In this document: positions 27,440 through 36,839 of the stretch, piece after piece
Position numbering within the stretch: position 1 is the first letter of the stretch
How the letters are laid out: each line of letters starts with the position of its first letter
Assembly: GCA_017941735.1 (NCBI GenBank)
Contig: JAGAVW010000006.1
Span: 1 to 52,489 of the forward strand
Direction: 5' to 3'
Origin: Solobacterium sp.
Lineage (GTDB): Bacteria; Bacillota_I; Bacilli_A; Erysipelotrichales; Erysipelotrichaceae
Length of the DNA: 52,489 nucleotides
Program-made: the position numbers and the translations under genes
Notes under the pieces: generated by a model
What the model saw: only the letters and a program-made list of their open reading frames with translations
The model's database searches: none
What the model was told of the DNA's origin: nothing

Positions 27440-28309
27440 TTACTGTGAAACATGAAATCGCCATAAAAAACGCGCCAACGCTTTTAATGGATAAAACTTA
27501 CGATAACGAAAGTCAATCACTTCATAAACGCCATCGGTATTATAGGTATGGATGTATTCTTTTTGTTTTCCATCATCAAATACAACCTCCATTCCACGGC
27601 GTATAAATACCTCTTCTTCCATCATTTTTTCAAAGCTTAATTCTTGGACATTTAGAAAATGAAGATAATCCCCATAACAGCGCACGCAATCTTGCACAAC
27701 GCGATACCTTTTCCCTTTCTTTTCATAAATAGCTCCACCTGGCCGTTCTAGAGAGTAATTCCCTTCGAGCTCTGTTTTCGACATTTTCTTTTCTTTCATA
27801 TCAAGAAGGATGGGGACAGCCTTTTTAATTTCTAAATCATACGCTAAGCCAATGGCTTTTGTATCACTCAGAAAATGAAAGATGGTATCCACATATTTTA
27901 CTTGGTCTAAAAGAATGGTATCAAGTTCCCATTCATAAGGAAAATTAGTTGCTTTATAAAGGCGCATTTGTCCTGCAGCACTTGTTTCAGGAAGCATATA
28001 CCATATATTGTCATATTGAAAAATATTAGGAAACGATAAATGAAAATCCTCCTGAATCACAATCCGAAACGCACCTACCGTATTGCCTACCACTTCCGCT
28101 ACCGCAATACGGCCCAAGCCATTGTAGTATTCTAAGGCTTCGACAAAAACATATTCTTTTCCATTTGCGTGACATACAAAAGGATCCGCATACCAATATT
28201 TTGCATCTGGATATCTTGTATAAAATACTTCCTCTTTAGCATCCCTTCTACGTAAGGCAATACCATAGGCATCATCATACAAGATTTTATCAATCCATCG
28301 ATTCATCAT
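27440..28309 (-). CDS. Beta-propeller protein (GINT1 N-terminal-like domain)
   Basis: 289 residues without signal peptide. The repeated pattern WYADPFV...YVFVEALEY, GRIAVAEV, HLSFPNIFQ, WYMLPETSAAGQMRLYKA and FPYEWELD matches the propeller domain found at the N-terminus of plant GINT1-type glycosyltransferases and in stand-alone bacterial proteins of polysaccharide loci, related to the GH32/GH43 fold. No catalytic acid is obvious; function unknown, perhaps sugar binding or transfer. It follows the initiating transferase directly (stop TAA then ATGATG), so it is translated with it. The start may be 28309 or 28306. Confidence 0.7.
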   Translation of the reverse strand: MMNRWIDKILYDDAYGIALRRRDAKEEVFYTRYPDAKYWYADPFVCHANGKEYVFVEALEYYNGLGRIAVAEVVGNTVGAFRIVIQEDFHLSFPNIFQYDNIWYMLPETSAAGQMRLYKATNFPYEWELDTILLDQVKYVDTIFHFLSDTKAIGLAYDLEIKKAVPILLDMKEKKMSKTELEGNYSLERPGGAIYEKKGKRYRVVQDCVRCYGDYLHFLNVQELSFEKMMEEEVFIRRGMEVVFDDGKQKEYIHTYNTDGVYEVIDFRYRKFYPLKALARFLWRFHVSQ

Positions 28310-29638
28310 TTATTTTTCACTAATCCCTTCTGTGCTTTCCTTCATGAAGAGAATCTTGAAGGTCATAAAGAGAATTCGTAAATCCAATAATAAAGAGAAG
28401 TTTTCAATATAGTATAAATCAAATAGGAGTTTATCTTTTAAACGTGTATTATATTTTCCATAAACTTGTGCATATCCGGTTAGTCCTGCTTTAACCTTTA
28501 ATCGATAATTAAACTCCGGTATTGTCTTAATCACTTCTTCAACAATTTCAGGGCGCTCTGGTCGTGGTCCAACTACAGACATATCCCCTTTTAAAATATT
28601 AAGTAATTGAGGTAATTCATCAATCCGACAAGCACGAATAAACTTTCCAACTGGCGTAATACGGGTGTCGTTTTCTGAAGCTAGACGCGCAATCCCATCT
28701 GCTTCTGCATCCATACGCATGGAACGGAATTTAATAATTTCAAAGGGTCTACCATATTGCGTTAAACGCGTTTGACGATAGAATACCGGCCCGCGATCAT
28801 AAAGCCAAATCGCAAGCGCAGTTACAAGCGATATCGGTGAAGTCACTAACAATAATACAAGTGAGAACACAAAATCAAAGATGCGTTTCACAATTTTATC
28901 TAATTGACTTGGTCCAAAGTTATGGGTCCGTAAAACTGGTGTATCAACTAAATAAACACTACTTGCTCCATTCACAATCACATCATAGACATCTGGCACA
29001 AGGTAAAGCCGTTTACTTGCATCATACGTTTCATGAACCAATTGTTCTTTTTCTTGGGGACGTAAGCCTACCCCAATAATGCATTCATAATCTTTTAGAG
29101 CTTCGATATTATTTTTAAACTCTTCAAATTGTAACTTTTTAGTGATGTCATAACTGTTGGATTGGTAGGCAAGAATACGGTCATAAAGCGATTGATCTTC
29201 TTCTCCGTAAATCAACAACGTATTCTTCGCTGGGAAGACACGATAATAGATTTGATTTAAAAGAATATTGAGTACGATGGTAATGCCAATTTGTGCCAAA
29301 ATGAATAGCCAATAGCCTTGTAGATGCAAAAATTTTTTATTCACCAAGGTTCCAATCATATAGATGATAAAATTCGTAAAGGCAATCGATAAGGATTGCG
29401 AAAAGATGAGATCACTTGTCTTTGCGTATCCGATTTGGAAGCCACCATAAACACTATTGAATACAATTAATAGCACCGCATAGATAGCCGTAATCAAATA
29501 GTTACCACGACGATAGTAATATACGGTATCCCGATAATAGCGATACCAAACCACAATAAAAAACAAGGAAAGAATTCCAATGATTAATAGATTCAATAAC
29601 AGACGTGCTGTTTCTTGGGTTCTCTCTTTACGATTCAT
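28310..29638 (-). CDS. Polyprenyl glycosylphosphotransferase (initiating sugar transferase)
   Basis: 442 residues of the WbaP/CpsE type. Four or five N-terminal membrane segments (12-130) are followed by a CoA-binding-like soluble part (140-240) and the bacterial sugar transferase domain (about 250-442) with KFRSM (303-307), the DELPQL motif (340-345) and VGPRPE (356-361). It transfers a sugar-1-phosphate from a UDP-sugar to undecaprenyl phosphate at the membrane, the first committed step. It is the only such enzyme in the window. A terminator separates it from the upstream GT4. No Shine-Dalgarno is visible before the ATG, so its expression signal is unclear. Confidence 0.92.
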   Translation of the reverse strand: MNRKERTQETARLLLNLLIIGILSLFFIVVWYRYYRDTVYYYRRGNYLITAIYAVLLIVFNSVYGGFQIGYAKTSDLIFSQSLSIAFTNFIIYMIGTLVNKKFLHLQGYWLFILAQIGITIVLNILLNQIYYRVFPAKNTLLIYGEEDQSLYDRILAYQSNSYDITKKLQFEEFKNNIEALKDYECIIGVGLRPQEKEQLVHETYDASKRLYLVPDVYDVIVNGASSVYLVDTPVLRTHNFGPSQLDKIVKRIFDFVFSLVLLLVTSPISLVTALAIWLYDRGPVFYRQTRLTQYGRPFEIIKFRSMRMDAEADGIARLASENDTRITPVGKFIRACRIDELPQLLNILKGDMSVVGPRPERPEIVEEVIKTIPEFNYRLKVKAGLTGYAQVYGKYNTRLKDKLLFDLYYIENFSLLLDLRILFMTFKILFMKESTEGISEK

Positions 29639-29658
29639 ATCTTATTTATTTTACTATG

Positions 29659-29690
29659 AAAAAAGAGTGGAAATCCATCGTTCCACTCTT
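29659..29690 (-). terminator. Rho-independent terminator after the ugd-GT4 unit
   Basis: Perfect 10-bp stem AAGAGTGGAA (29663-29672) / TTCCACTCTT (29681-29690) with an 8-base loop, followed on the minus strand by TTTTCATAG, so the transcript ends in six consecutive U. The stop codon of the GT4 gene overlaps the first base pairs. Confidence 0.85.
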
Positions 29691-30789
29691 ATTTTGACGC
29701 ATAGAGCGCTAAGATTTGCGGATCCACCACTTCTGAAGCATACCCGTGCGCATCCTCTTGAGCTTTTTTAACGAAGCGATTAGCACAAGTTTTATCTTCC
29801 ATTAATTGACGCATCTTAGTTCGAAAGACCTCTTGATTATCCACTGGATAAAGGAAGCCATTTACACCATCTTTGATTAAATCATGATTCCCTCGCACAT
29901 TGGAGGCAATGACAGGAATCCCTGCGACCATGGCCTCTAAGACAGAAACCGGTAATCCTTCCCGATAACTTGGGGAAATAAACACATCTGCCCCAAATAG
30001 GATACGACGCAAATCTTTACGATAACCTAAAAGATGAATTTGTTTTGTTAAGTTTTCTTTTTGAATCCATTCTGAAAGCTTTTCGTGATCCGGTCCTTCT
30101 CCACATACCACAAAATGATTATTTTGATTCTTATGGAACCACTCTTTCAAAGCCTCCATCACAAAGATATGATTCTTATTCTTATTGAGTTCGCCAACCG
30201 ACAAAAACATTTTATCTTCGGCATTTAGACCTAGTTCTTGCTTGATGATTTCTTTATTTGTTCGATATTGTAATACATCGTCCTCTTCAATTCCAACACC
30301 AGGTATGAATACCACTTTGCCACCTTGTTTTAAACGAAACTGTTTTGCGTTTTCATAATCTTCTTGATTGATGGTAACTAAAACATCCGTATACTTTGCG
30401 GCAATTTTTTCCATTGTTTTATAAATGGTTTGGTTGATGAGTGGTGCCCCTTTAAAAAAGTGGAATCCATGGGTTGTATAAATCACTTTACTCTTTAAGC
30501 CCTTTGTGGCTAAGCGCGTATAAAAACTAGAAAGTGGGGTATGACAAGAAATGATGTCATAATTTTCTTTTACCATAATGGCACGAATCTGTTTTTGTGC
30601 CTTTAGATTATCCAAACTATAAGGCTTCTTAGAAAAAGGAAGATTGTATTTCACGGTAATATCTTCGTTTTTAAAATCACCCTTTGCCGCTACATCGACT
30701 TGGTGACCCATTTCATGTAGCTTATGAATGATGCGCAAGTGGTGATTGATGATATGAATATCGACGGTTGCGACAAAAAGAATCTTCAT
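29689..30789 (-). CDS. Glycosyltransferase family 4 (EpsD-like)
   Basis: 366 residues, GT-B. The N-terminal half resembles EpsD/CapM-type enzymes: KILFVATVDIHI, DIISCHTPLSSFYTRLA, TTHGFHFFKGAP and the INQEDYENA segment (about 140-150). The C-terminal GT4 domain has SVGELNKNKNH and REGLPVSVLEAMVAGIPVIA near residue 275. In this family the enzyme often adds the second sugar to the lipid-linked first one. Its ATG overlaps the GT10 stop by 4 bases. It is the last gene before a strong terminator. Donor unknown; a FucNAc-type donor would fit the CapE/CapF pathway, as inference. Confidence 0.88.
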   Translation of the reverse strand: MKILFVATVDIHIINHHLRIIHKLHEMGHQVDVAAKGDFKNEDITVKYNLPFSKKPYSLDNLKAQKQIRAIMVKENYDIISCHTPLSSFYTRLATKGLKSKVIYTTHGFHFFKGAPLINQTIYKTMEKIAAKYTDVLVTINQEDYENAKQFRLKQGGKVVFIPGVGIEEDDVLQYRTNKEIIKQELGLNAEDKMFLSVGELNKNKNHIFVMEALKEWFHKNQNNHFVVCGEGPDHEKLSEWIQKENLTKQIHLLGYRKDLRRILFGADVFISPSYREGLPVSVLEAMVAGIPVIASNVRGNHDLIKDGVNGFLYPVDNQEVFRTKMRQLMEDKTCANRFVKKAQEDAHGYASEVVDPQILALYASK

Positions 30790-31799
30790 TTTTTTAGTTT
30801 CTCTAAACCTTTCTTTTTCATATCACGTCGTTTTAATTCATTTTTTACTTTACGTACATATTTTTGTACATGGTCTTCATAGAATTGTTGGCGTTTTATC
30901 ATATCCAACCATTCTTTCGCATTAGGCGAGACTGGACGACGTCGCGCATGTTCGTAGTCTTGGTCCATGATGTAATATAAGAAATCACGCATTTCAAAGA
31001 AATTCATTGGTTTATTGATTGGATTGGCGTTCAACATCTTTAAAGCGAGTTCATCATTTTGATCGATTTCTTTGATGACTTCTACGGCCTCTTCAAACGA
31101 ATCGTATTTATGTACATTCACAAATGCTTCATCATTAAACTCAATGGTAACCGTTGGATCGCCATAATAAATAGGAATCGTATAAGCTTGAAGAGAATCA
31201 CAAATCTTTTCGGTGCTATAGCCTATATAAGATTGATTTTCAATTGCTAAGGAGAACTTATGCCCTTCTTGGAATTCTTTTTTATGATCTGGGTTAAAAC
31301 GCACCCCAGCCGTATGGCCAACATTGTTTAAGTACTTCCCCGCGGAATCGATTTCTTTATAGTCATTGATCATAAAGAATAACTCATCACGCTCTGGCAT
31401 GGCTAAGGGATTAGAAATAACTGCTGCACAAAAGCCTTTTTTCTTATCCAAATCTTCTTGGGTTACTGGCTTACGATGAAATAAAGCTTCATAAGCTGCG
31501 CGATATTGAAAGAGTAAATAGATTGGAATACGACGATAGCGGTCTCCAAATTCAATCCGGTCATAGCCAAACGCATAATCGCACGCATTAAAATCGGGAA
31601 TGATATTCTCTCCTGTATAACAAATGCGAATGCCATCATATTTCAGATGTTCATAACCAAAAACCGAATAAATCAAATAGTCTGGATTATCCGAAAACGA
31701 AACCTCATAACGATCACGTAAATAATCCATAAATTCGTTATCATTCTTATCAAACTCTGGATTAAAATCCACAAAATTCACGGTAATTTTCTTTTTCAT
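30786..31799 (-). CDS. GT10 alpha-1,3/4-fucosyltransferase family protein
   Basis: 337 residues. The hallmark GT10 region is complete at about 182-213: FSLAIENQS, YSTEKI (194-199) and PIYYGDP, including E187, and the N-terminal half has the CYTGENIIPD segment. The basic, Lys/Arg-rich C-terminus resembles the membrane-associating tails of Helicobacter enzymes. It transfers L-fucose from GDP-fucose to GlcNAc or a similar acceptor in the cytoplasm. No GDP-fucose synthesis genes are in the window, so the donor must come from elsewhere. It lies between the asparagine-synthase-like gene and a GT4. Confidence 0.9.
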   Translation of the reverse strand: MKKKITVNFVDFNPEFDKNDNEFMDYLRDRYEVSFSDNPDYLIYSVFGYEHLKYDGIRICYTGENIIPDFNACDYAFGYDRIEFGDRYRRIPIYLLFQYRAAYEALFHRKPVTQEDLDKKKGFCAAVISNPLAMPERDELFFMINDYKEIDSAGKYLNNVGHTAGVRFNPDHKKEFQEGHKFSLAIENQSYIGYSTEKICDSLQAYTIPIYYGDPTVTIEFNDEAFVNVHKYDSFEEAVEVIKEIDQNDELALKMLNANPINKPMNFFEMRDFLYYIMDQDYEHARRRPVSPNAKEWLDMIKRQQFYEDHVQKYVRKVKNELKRRDMKKKGLEKLKK

Positions 31800-31825
31800 G
31801 TGTTTTTCCAGTATTCCCTTCTATC

Positions 31826-33361
31826 TTACAATAAATCACTTGTTTTAATGGTAATGCCTTCTTGTTCAAAAAGATCATCATATTTGCCAGAGACAAATAA
31901 TTGATAGAAGACATATAAATACAACTGCCTTAATGGCGCATCAGAATCCTTTTCCACTGTCCGTCTTAAGACATAACGATTTACCATATATTTCAGACGG
32001 TCTTCCATATAAATCCGATACGTTTCTTTTGGCATATGCATCGTTGTTTCATGCTGCTTTAGCGTTTTTAAGAACTCTGTCTTCTCTAGTTTTTCTTTAA
32101 TCCGTAATAAATCATCGCCGGTATAAATCGCCCCAACGGTTGTGGTACCACCTTGTGTTTTTAAGACCTCATAGACTTCTGGTGGTAATTGTTTTTTCAT
32201 TTCTTCTTTGTAATAGGTTTTATGGGTTTTTTGAATATTCTCTAAAGTATGTGCCACTTCAACAAACTTACGATTTTTAAAAGGATACATTCCATCCACC
32301 CCAAAGCTATTGAGCAATACCGAATTCTTTTTTAAATATACTTTATTTGCGAAGGCATAGGGGTCACTATGGTAGTACATTTGCGTATTCGTATTTTTTA
32401 TCCCCGTTGCAATCGCATTGAGGTTATCAAGATAATGAATAAACTGCGTTTCATCTGAACCAGCACCGGTAATCAAATACTTTGCGCCAAAATTATGTGC
32501 CATATTAGAAAGCGCATAATCTAAGAAGATTCCCGATTCATAGACACAACCATTTAAACGCCAAACAATATCCGGTAATACTTCTGCATAATCACTTCCA
32601 ATTGTGACCGAATGCAGATTCACATCTTTGGTATGGGCAACGATTTGTTCGACCGAAGAGATTTCATTATTCCCTCGTTTGCCTCCTACCGTAAAAGCTT
32701 CAATGATACGTGTATCTTGTTTCCGCAAGGTATGCAATACCATATTCGAGTCAAAGCCACGAGATAAAGGAATGCATAGTTTTCCCTCTTCTTTTCGATA
32801 AGCTAAAATACAATCTTGGATGGTCGAAATCAGCGTTTCTTTTGCGTCTTCAATAGATACTTCTTTAAATTGAATTGGATAACGTCTTTGTTCTACTTTT
32901 CCATCTTCCACAAGCAGCTCGTGCCCAATTTTAATCTTATAAACATCCTTAACGAGGGTCTCTTCTCCTAAAAGAAAGCCATTTTGTAGAAAGGCGTGTG
33001 CCACCTCATAATGGAATTCTCTTTTTCTTCCACTTAGACGCAAAACTTCTTTTAAGTCATTTGAATAATAGAGACAATTCTTGTAGACGGTATAATACAT
33101 GTCCATATTAAACGATGTAATATCCGCAAAGATATGGAATGTATTTGTCTTTTTATCAACATAAGCGACTTCAAACATGCCATCAAAGGCATTATAAATA
33201 TCGCCCTGTTCCACGTAACAAGACGCAAATTTTTGGCTGAATTCCGCATCCGTTGGACAATACGCTGCCAAACAAAGCGCATCGTCTTCGTAAATGGAAA
33301 CGCCTTTACAAAGAAATTCATTCTTTTTTTCTTTAATGTGATAAATACCTGTAATATACAT
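31826..33361 (-). CDS. Asparagine-synthase-like protein, degenerate glutaminase
   Basis: 511 residues with the two-domain layout of class B asparagine synthetases: a glutaminase-like N-terminal half (1-160) and an ATP-pyrophosphatase-like half from 165. The catalytic Cys2 is absent (the protein begins MYITGIYH), so glutamine hydrolysis is unlikely. The SGGxDS loop reads SRGFDS (200-205), and GAGSDE (299-304) replaces the usual GDGxDE. Homologues in O-antigen and capsule loci amidate uronic acids. The co-transcribed ugd makes UDP-GlcA, so glucuronamide formation is an inviting but unproven role; amide-bond formation with another amine, or loss of catalysis, are alternatives. Confidence 0.8.
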   Translation of the reverse strand: MYITGIYHIKEKKNEFLCKGVSIYEDDALCLAAYCPTDAEFSQKFASCYVEQGDIYNAFDGMFEVAYVDKKTNTFHIFADITSFNMDMYYTVYKNCLYYSNDLKEVLRLSGRKREFHYEVAHAFLQNGFLLGEETLVKDVYKIKIGHELLVEDGKVEQRRYPIQFKEVSIEDAKETLISTIQDCILAYRKEEGKLCIPLSRGFDSNMVLHTLRKQDTRIIEAFTVGGKRGNNEISSVEQIVAHTKDVNLHSVTIGSDYAEVLPDIVWRLNGCVYESGIFLDYALSNMAHNFGAKYLITGAGSDETQFIHYLDNLNAIATGIKNTNTQMYYHSDPYAFANKVYLKKNSVLLNSFGVDGMYPFKNRKFVEVAHTLENIQKTHKTYYKEEMKKQLPPEVYEVLKTQGGTTTVGAIYTGDDLLRIKEKLEKTEFLKTLKQHETTMHMPKETYRIYMEDRLKYMVNRYVLRRTVEKDSDAPLRQLYLYVFYQLFVSGKYDDLFEQEGITIKTSDLL

Positions 33362-33366
33362 ATGTT

Positions 33367-34983
33367 CTAATCTTTCTCAAATAATATACCATGATTCAAC
33401 TTCTCTATGCGCTTAAACTGACTAAGCCAAGGATCATCCTCTTTCATATCATACGGGTTTTCTTCATCCAAATAAATGTAGAGTGGTGTTTTATCAGGAT
33501 GATAATGGAAGTATTCTTCTTGGTAATGAATGTAATCTTCTTTAAACCAAAAGTAGTTATACGTTGCATCATTTCCTAATTTCTTATTGGATTCTACTTG
33601 TTCCCACGTATGATTCGTGATAAACATCGCATACTCTCCAGGTAAGCTATTTAAATATTGCATATCCTCATAGATGGATTCATAATTCTTAACCACTTCA
33701 TTTCGATCCCATAACCCTTTACATGGTCCCTTTGTTACTAATGCTTCTTTTCGATATGGTTCTCCATAATACCCAAAGATACGAATCACGCATAATAAAC
33801 ATACAAATGCATAAGGTAAATAAGATAACCAAGTACCTTCATAATGATCACCGATCAAAATAATCGTCATCATACTAGCGATGATTAATGGATTACAATA
33901 AGAAACTGGTCCTACATTCGAAGAAATCAATAGGATTGCGGCATAAAAGACAGAAACCCAAAACAGAAAACGTACATGCCAAGAACTAGGCTTCAAAATA
34001 AGTAATAATAAGCCAAACCACGCAATTGGGAATAACACTAAAGAGTGTCCCCCAATTTCCCAAGAATAAGGATGAAGAAAGATAATCCAAATAAGGGAAA
34101 GACCATGAATCACAAGACTTCCTAAAAGGAACTTCTCATGATTTTCTTTTTTATTTTTAAGTAAAAGGCAAACAATTAATTCCCCGATAAAAAGTACCGC
34201 AAAGATTTGATATGCCAATACGAAACGACCTACATTTTTGATGATTCGCATTAATAAGCCTTCACTATGAGATGGATCAAATACATGTTGTAAACCAATC
34301 AACAATGAAGATATAGATGCTCTAGAAAATAAAAAGCCAAGAAAGATAAGCGCTATTAGCACAATGCCTAATGTAAAGACTCCAAAGTCTTTCCAAGACA
34401 TAAAATGCTTAATTGCAACTACCACAAGTAATATAAAGTAACCTAAGGCTAAAAATGGGGAATTAATCACCGCGCAACCATATAAAAAACCACTTAAGAA
34501 TAACCTTCCCTTAGACTTTTCTTCAAAACATAACAAGGCATTCATCATAAACAATAAACCCATCGTGTTATAGGAAAGAGTTGGAATATTATATGGGACA
34601 AATAACATAAATAAAAGCGACGCAAGACATGCGCTTTCCACTTTCCCCCATTTCTTTAATCGGTAAAAACAATGGATTCCTGTTAGGATTGTACAAAATG
34701 TATAGACAAGCCGATAAAACCAAACAATTCCATCATTACTTCCAACTAGTTCTCTCCACACCCCAACAACAGGCCATACAAAAAAGCCCATCAGTTGTGC
34801 CATCCACCACTCATCCGCAATGAGCCCATCTCCTTGCCATAAGCGATAGCCAAGGGCTGCATAAAAATGTTCGTCTTTTAAACCAATTCCTTGACGAATC
34901 TTCCACAAGGACAGTGCCAAAATGAAAATCGTAGATACCCAAAATACGATTTGATATGGAATTTGATTACGCTTTAAACCCAT
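33367..34983 (-). CDS. GT-C membrane glycosyltransferase, paralogue group 2
   Basis: 538 residues, polytopic. The first loop has KDEHFYAALGYRLWQGD with an acidic pair, then DEWWMAQL and GSNDGIVWFYRL, and it ends in an extracytoplasmic domain. The protein at 45209-46855 (WDESTYLSLMYRFYLGD, GSNEGVFLFYR) has the same motifs and is its paralogue. The start is placed at ATG 34983 (AGAAAGAAG upstream), giving a 17-base overlap with the GT2 gene; an upstream in-frame codon at 35004 lacks a signal. Its position in the ugd unit suggests it decorates the same glycan; sugar unknown. Confidence 0.72.
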   Translation of the reverse strand: MGLKRNQIPYQIVFWVSTIFILALSLWKIRQGIGLKDEHFYAALGYRLWQGDGLIADEWWMAQLMGFFVWPVVGVWRELVGSNDGIVWFYRLVYTFCTILTGIHCFYRLKKWGKVESACLASLLFMLFVPYNIPTLSYNTMGLLFMMNALLCFEEKSKGRLFLSGFLYGCAVINSPFLALGYFILLVVVAIKHFMSWKDFGVFTLGIVLIALIFLGFLFSRASISSLLIGLQHVFDPSHSEGLLMRIIKNVGRFVLAYQIFAVLFIGELIVCLLLKNKKENHEKFLLGSLVIHGLSLIWIIFLHPYSWEIGGHSLVLFPIAWFGLLLLILKPSSWHVRFLFWVSVFYAAILLISSNVGPVSYCNPLIIASMMTIILIGDHYEGTWLSYLPYAFVCLLCVIRIFGYYGEPYRKEALVTKGPCKGLWDRNEVVKNYESIYEDMQYLNSLPGEYAMFITNHTWEQVESNKKLGNDATYNYFWFKEDYIHYQEEYFHYHPDKTPLYIYLDEENPYDMKEDDPWLSQFKRIEKLNHGILFEKD

Positions 34984-35884
34984 AGGACTTCTTTCTAGAC
35001 ACACGGTCCATTAAATAACGTAGATAGCGAAAGAAAAGACGCATCGGAACATGATTCTTCCGTAAGTTTTTCAGGCCATCTTGTAGTTGGTTATTTTGTA
35101 AGGCATAACGCCATCTTTCTAAGGCAATTGTATGATAAATTTTATCTTGGTTTTCTTTTGATAATTGTGCAATTTCCCCTTTAAAAGCATTTAAATAATG
35201 CGTATCAATCGCCACAAGTTCTTCATAACTGCGTTTCACTTCCCGTACTTCATAATGAATCGTCAACAAATCTTCATCCACATAAGCGAGTTGATAATCC
35301 TTTACCATACGAGCTAAGAATTCTAAATCTTGGTTTCGCTTAAAGGAAACATCATAGCCTCCTATTTTGCGTGCAATTTCTGTACGTACTAAAAGATTGG
35401 AGCCAGAACCAACATAAATAGCGCGCGCCAAAGCATAAGGATAAACATACCCTTCGATCTTTTCTTCGCTTTCCATCACTTCTCCATCTTTCAATAGCTT
35501 ATGATATCCCGTATAACAAGCACTATAGGTTTCCCCTCTTTCTTCAAGAGAGCGAATTTGCTTCTCTAACTTTTCTGGATGGATTTCATCATCGTCATCT
35601 AAAAAAGTAATGTATTTACCAGTAGCCTCACGTAACCCTACATTACGAGAAAAAGAGCCACCTTCATTGACTTCATTTTGAATGTATTGAATAGATTGCC
35701 CGTCCAAATAAGGTTGTAGTGCCAATTTGGTTTGATGCGCAAATTCACTATCTTTTCCATTGTCATCGACCACAATAATTTCTTTTGCCTCGCACGTTTG
35801 CTTAAGAGCACTTTCTACCGCTCGCGCAATACGATCTGGTCTATGATAGGTAGGAATGACAATACTAACAAGAACCTCACGCAT
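34967..35884 (-). CDS. Glycosyltransferase family 2
   Basis: 305 residues. SIVIPTYHRPDRI at the start, VVDDNG near 40, NEGGSFSRNVGLREATG near 75 and FLDDDDE (about 94-100, the DXD site) define a GT-A family 2 enzyme. The C-terminal part has basic patches (RVSRKKS) but no membrane segment. Its start overlaps the acyltransferase by 8 bases (ATGCGTGA), so the two are coupled. Donor and acceptor are unknown. Confidence 0.87.
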   Translation of the reverse strand: MREVLVSIVIPTYHRPDRIARAVESALKQTCEAKEIIVVDDNGKDSEFAHQTKLALQPYLDGQSIQYIQNEVNEGGSFSRNVGLREATGKYITFLDDDDEIHPEKLEKQIRSLEERGETYSACYTGYHKLLKDGEVMESEEKIEGYVYPYALARAIYVGSGSNLLVRTEIARKIGGYDVSFKRNQDLEFLARMVKDYQLAYVDEDLLTIHYEVREVKRSYEELVAIDTHYLNAFKGEIAQLSKENQDKIYHTIALERWRYALQNNQLQDGLKNLRKNHVPMRLFFRYLRYLMDRVSRKKSYGFKA

Positions 35885-36839
35885 GTTTCAAATAACCTCT
35901 CAATTTATACACAAGATAGGTCGGCACAAATGCTGTCACCATGTAATAAGTAAATAATGGAATAAACGAATGTGGAATCGAAATAATACCTAAGGAATCT
36001 AAATGGTAAAAAATAATATGCCAGAGATATAAATTCATTGCTTGACTGGAGATCCAGGTAATCACTTTCAAAAAGATGGGGTTGTAGTTTTTAATATGCG
36101 AACATAGCTCATATAAAACAAAACTCATGCCTAGCCCATAAGAAACAAAATAAATTTGTGGTGGATACTTATAGGCTTCACAATCGGGATTCTTTGTCAC
36201 TATGAAACAAGCGAGTGCGATACACAAAAAGATACCCCCAATAAGATAACGCTGTTTCCCATTTAGTCGTACATTCATCATACCTAAAGTAGAGGCAATC
36301 GTATAACTTACCGTATAGGTAATGATTAAAGTTAATACTTTACTATGAATTAAAACCGTATGATACAAACCATCATTTGCGATTAATAAAAGAATACTTA
36401 CTAAAACGATCATCCATACTGGTTTTTCAAGTGCCGTTTTTTTAAGAAGTGGCATCGTGAGGGCGATGGTACAAAAGATACGATAAATCCAAACAAGCCC
36501 AATTCCACTTGAAGTCATCGCAAACGAGGCAAGAATCTCTTTCCATGTATATGGAACATGAAATACAAAAATAAATAGCACAAAATAAAGCACCAACAAT
36601 GCCCATAACGGTTTCACAATACGCCACAAGCGCTTGATGACATACTTGCGATAGGAGCTTGGATTAAATTCATAAGAAGACAAGGCAAAAGACATGCTGG
36701 ATAAAAAGACGAGAATAATCACCTCAAAAGCACGCACATAATAGTAAGGTCTAGGAACCTCGGCATGCGTGACAAAAATAGAGATGGTTGCCCATGCTCT
36801 TAATAAATCAATGGTGACATCTCTCTTTTTTACCGTCAT
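35877..36839 (-). CDS. Acyltransferase 3 family membrane O-acyltransferase
   Basis: 320 residues with about ten membrane segments. DVTIDLLRAWATISIFVTHA near the N-terminus contains the conserved family motif, with H at about residue 25 as the likely active-site histidine. Family members move acetyl or other acyl groups onto glycans at or across the membrane (capsule O-acetylases of the WcjE type are the closest functional analogue). It shares one base with the ugd stop (TAATG) and overlaps the following GT2 by 8 bases. Confidence 0.85.
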   Translation of the reverse strand: MTVKKRDVTIDLLRAWATISIFVTHAEVPRPYYYVRAFEVIILVFLSSMSFALSSYEFNPSSYRKYVIKRLWRIVKPLWALLVLYFVLFIFVFHVPYTWKEILASFAMTSSGIGLVWIYRIFCTIALTMPLLKKTALEKPVWMIVLVSILLLIANDGLYHTVLIHSKVLTLIITYTVSYTIASTLGMMNVRLNGKQRYLIGGIFLCIALACFIVTKNPDCEAYKYPPQIYFVSYGLGMSFVLYELCSHIKNYNPIFLKVITWISSQAMNLYLWHIIFYHLDSLGIISIPHSFIPLFTYYMVTAFVPTYLVYKLRGYLKHA

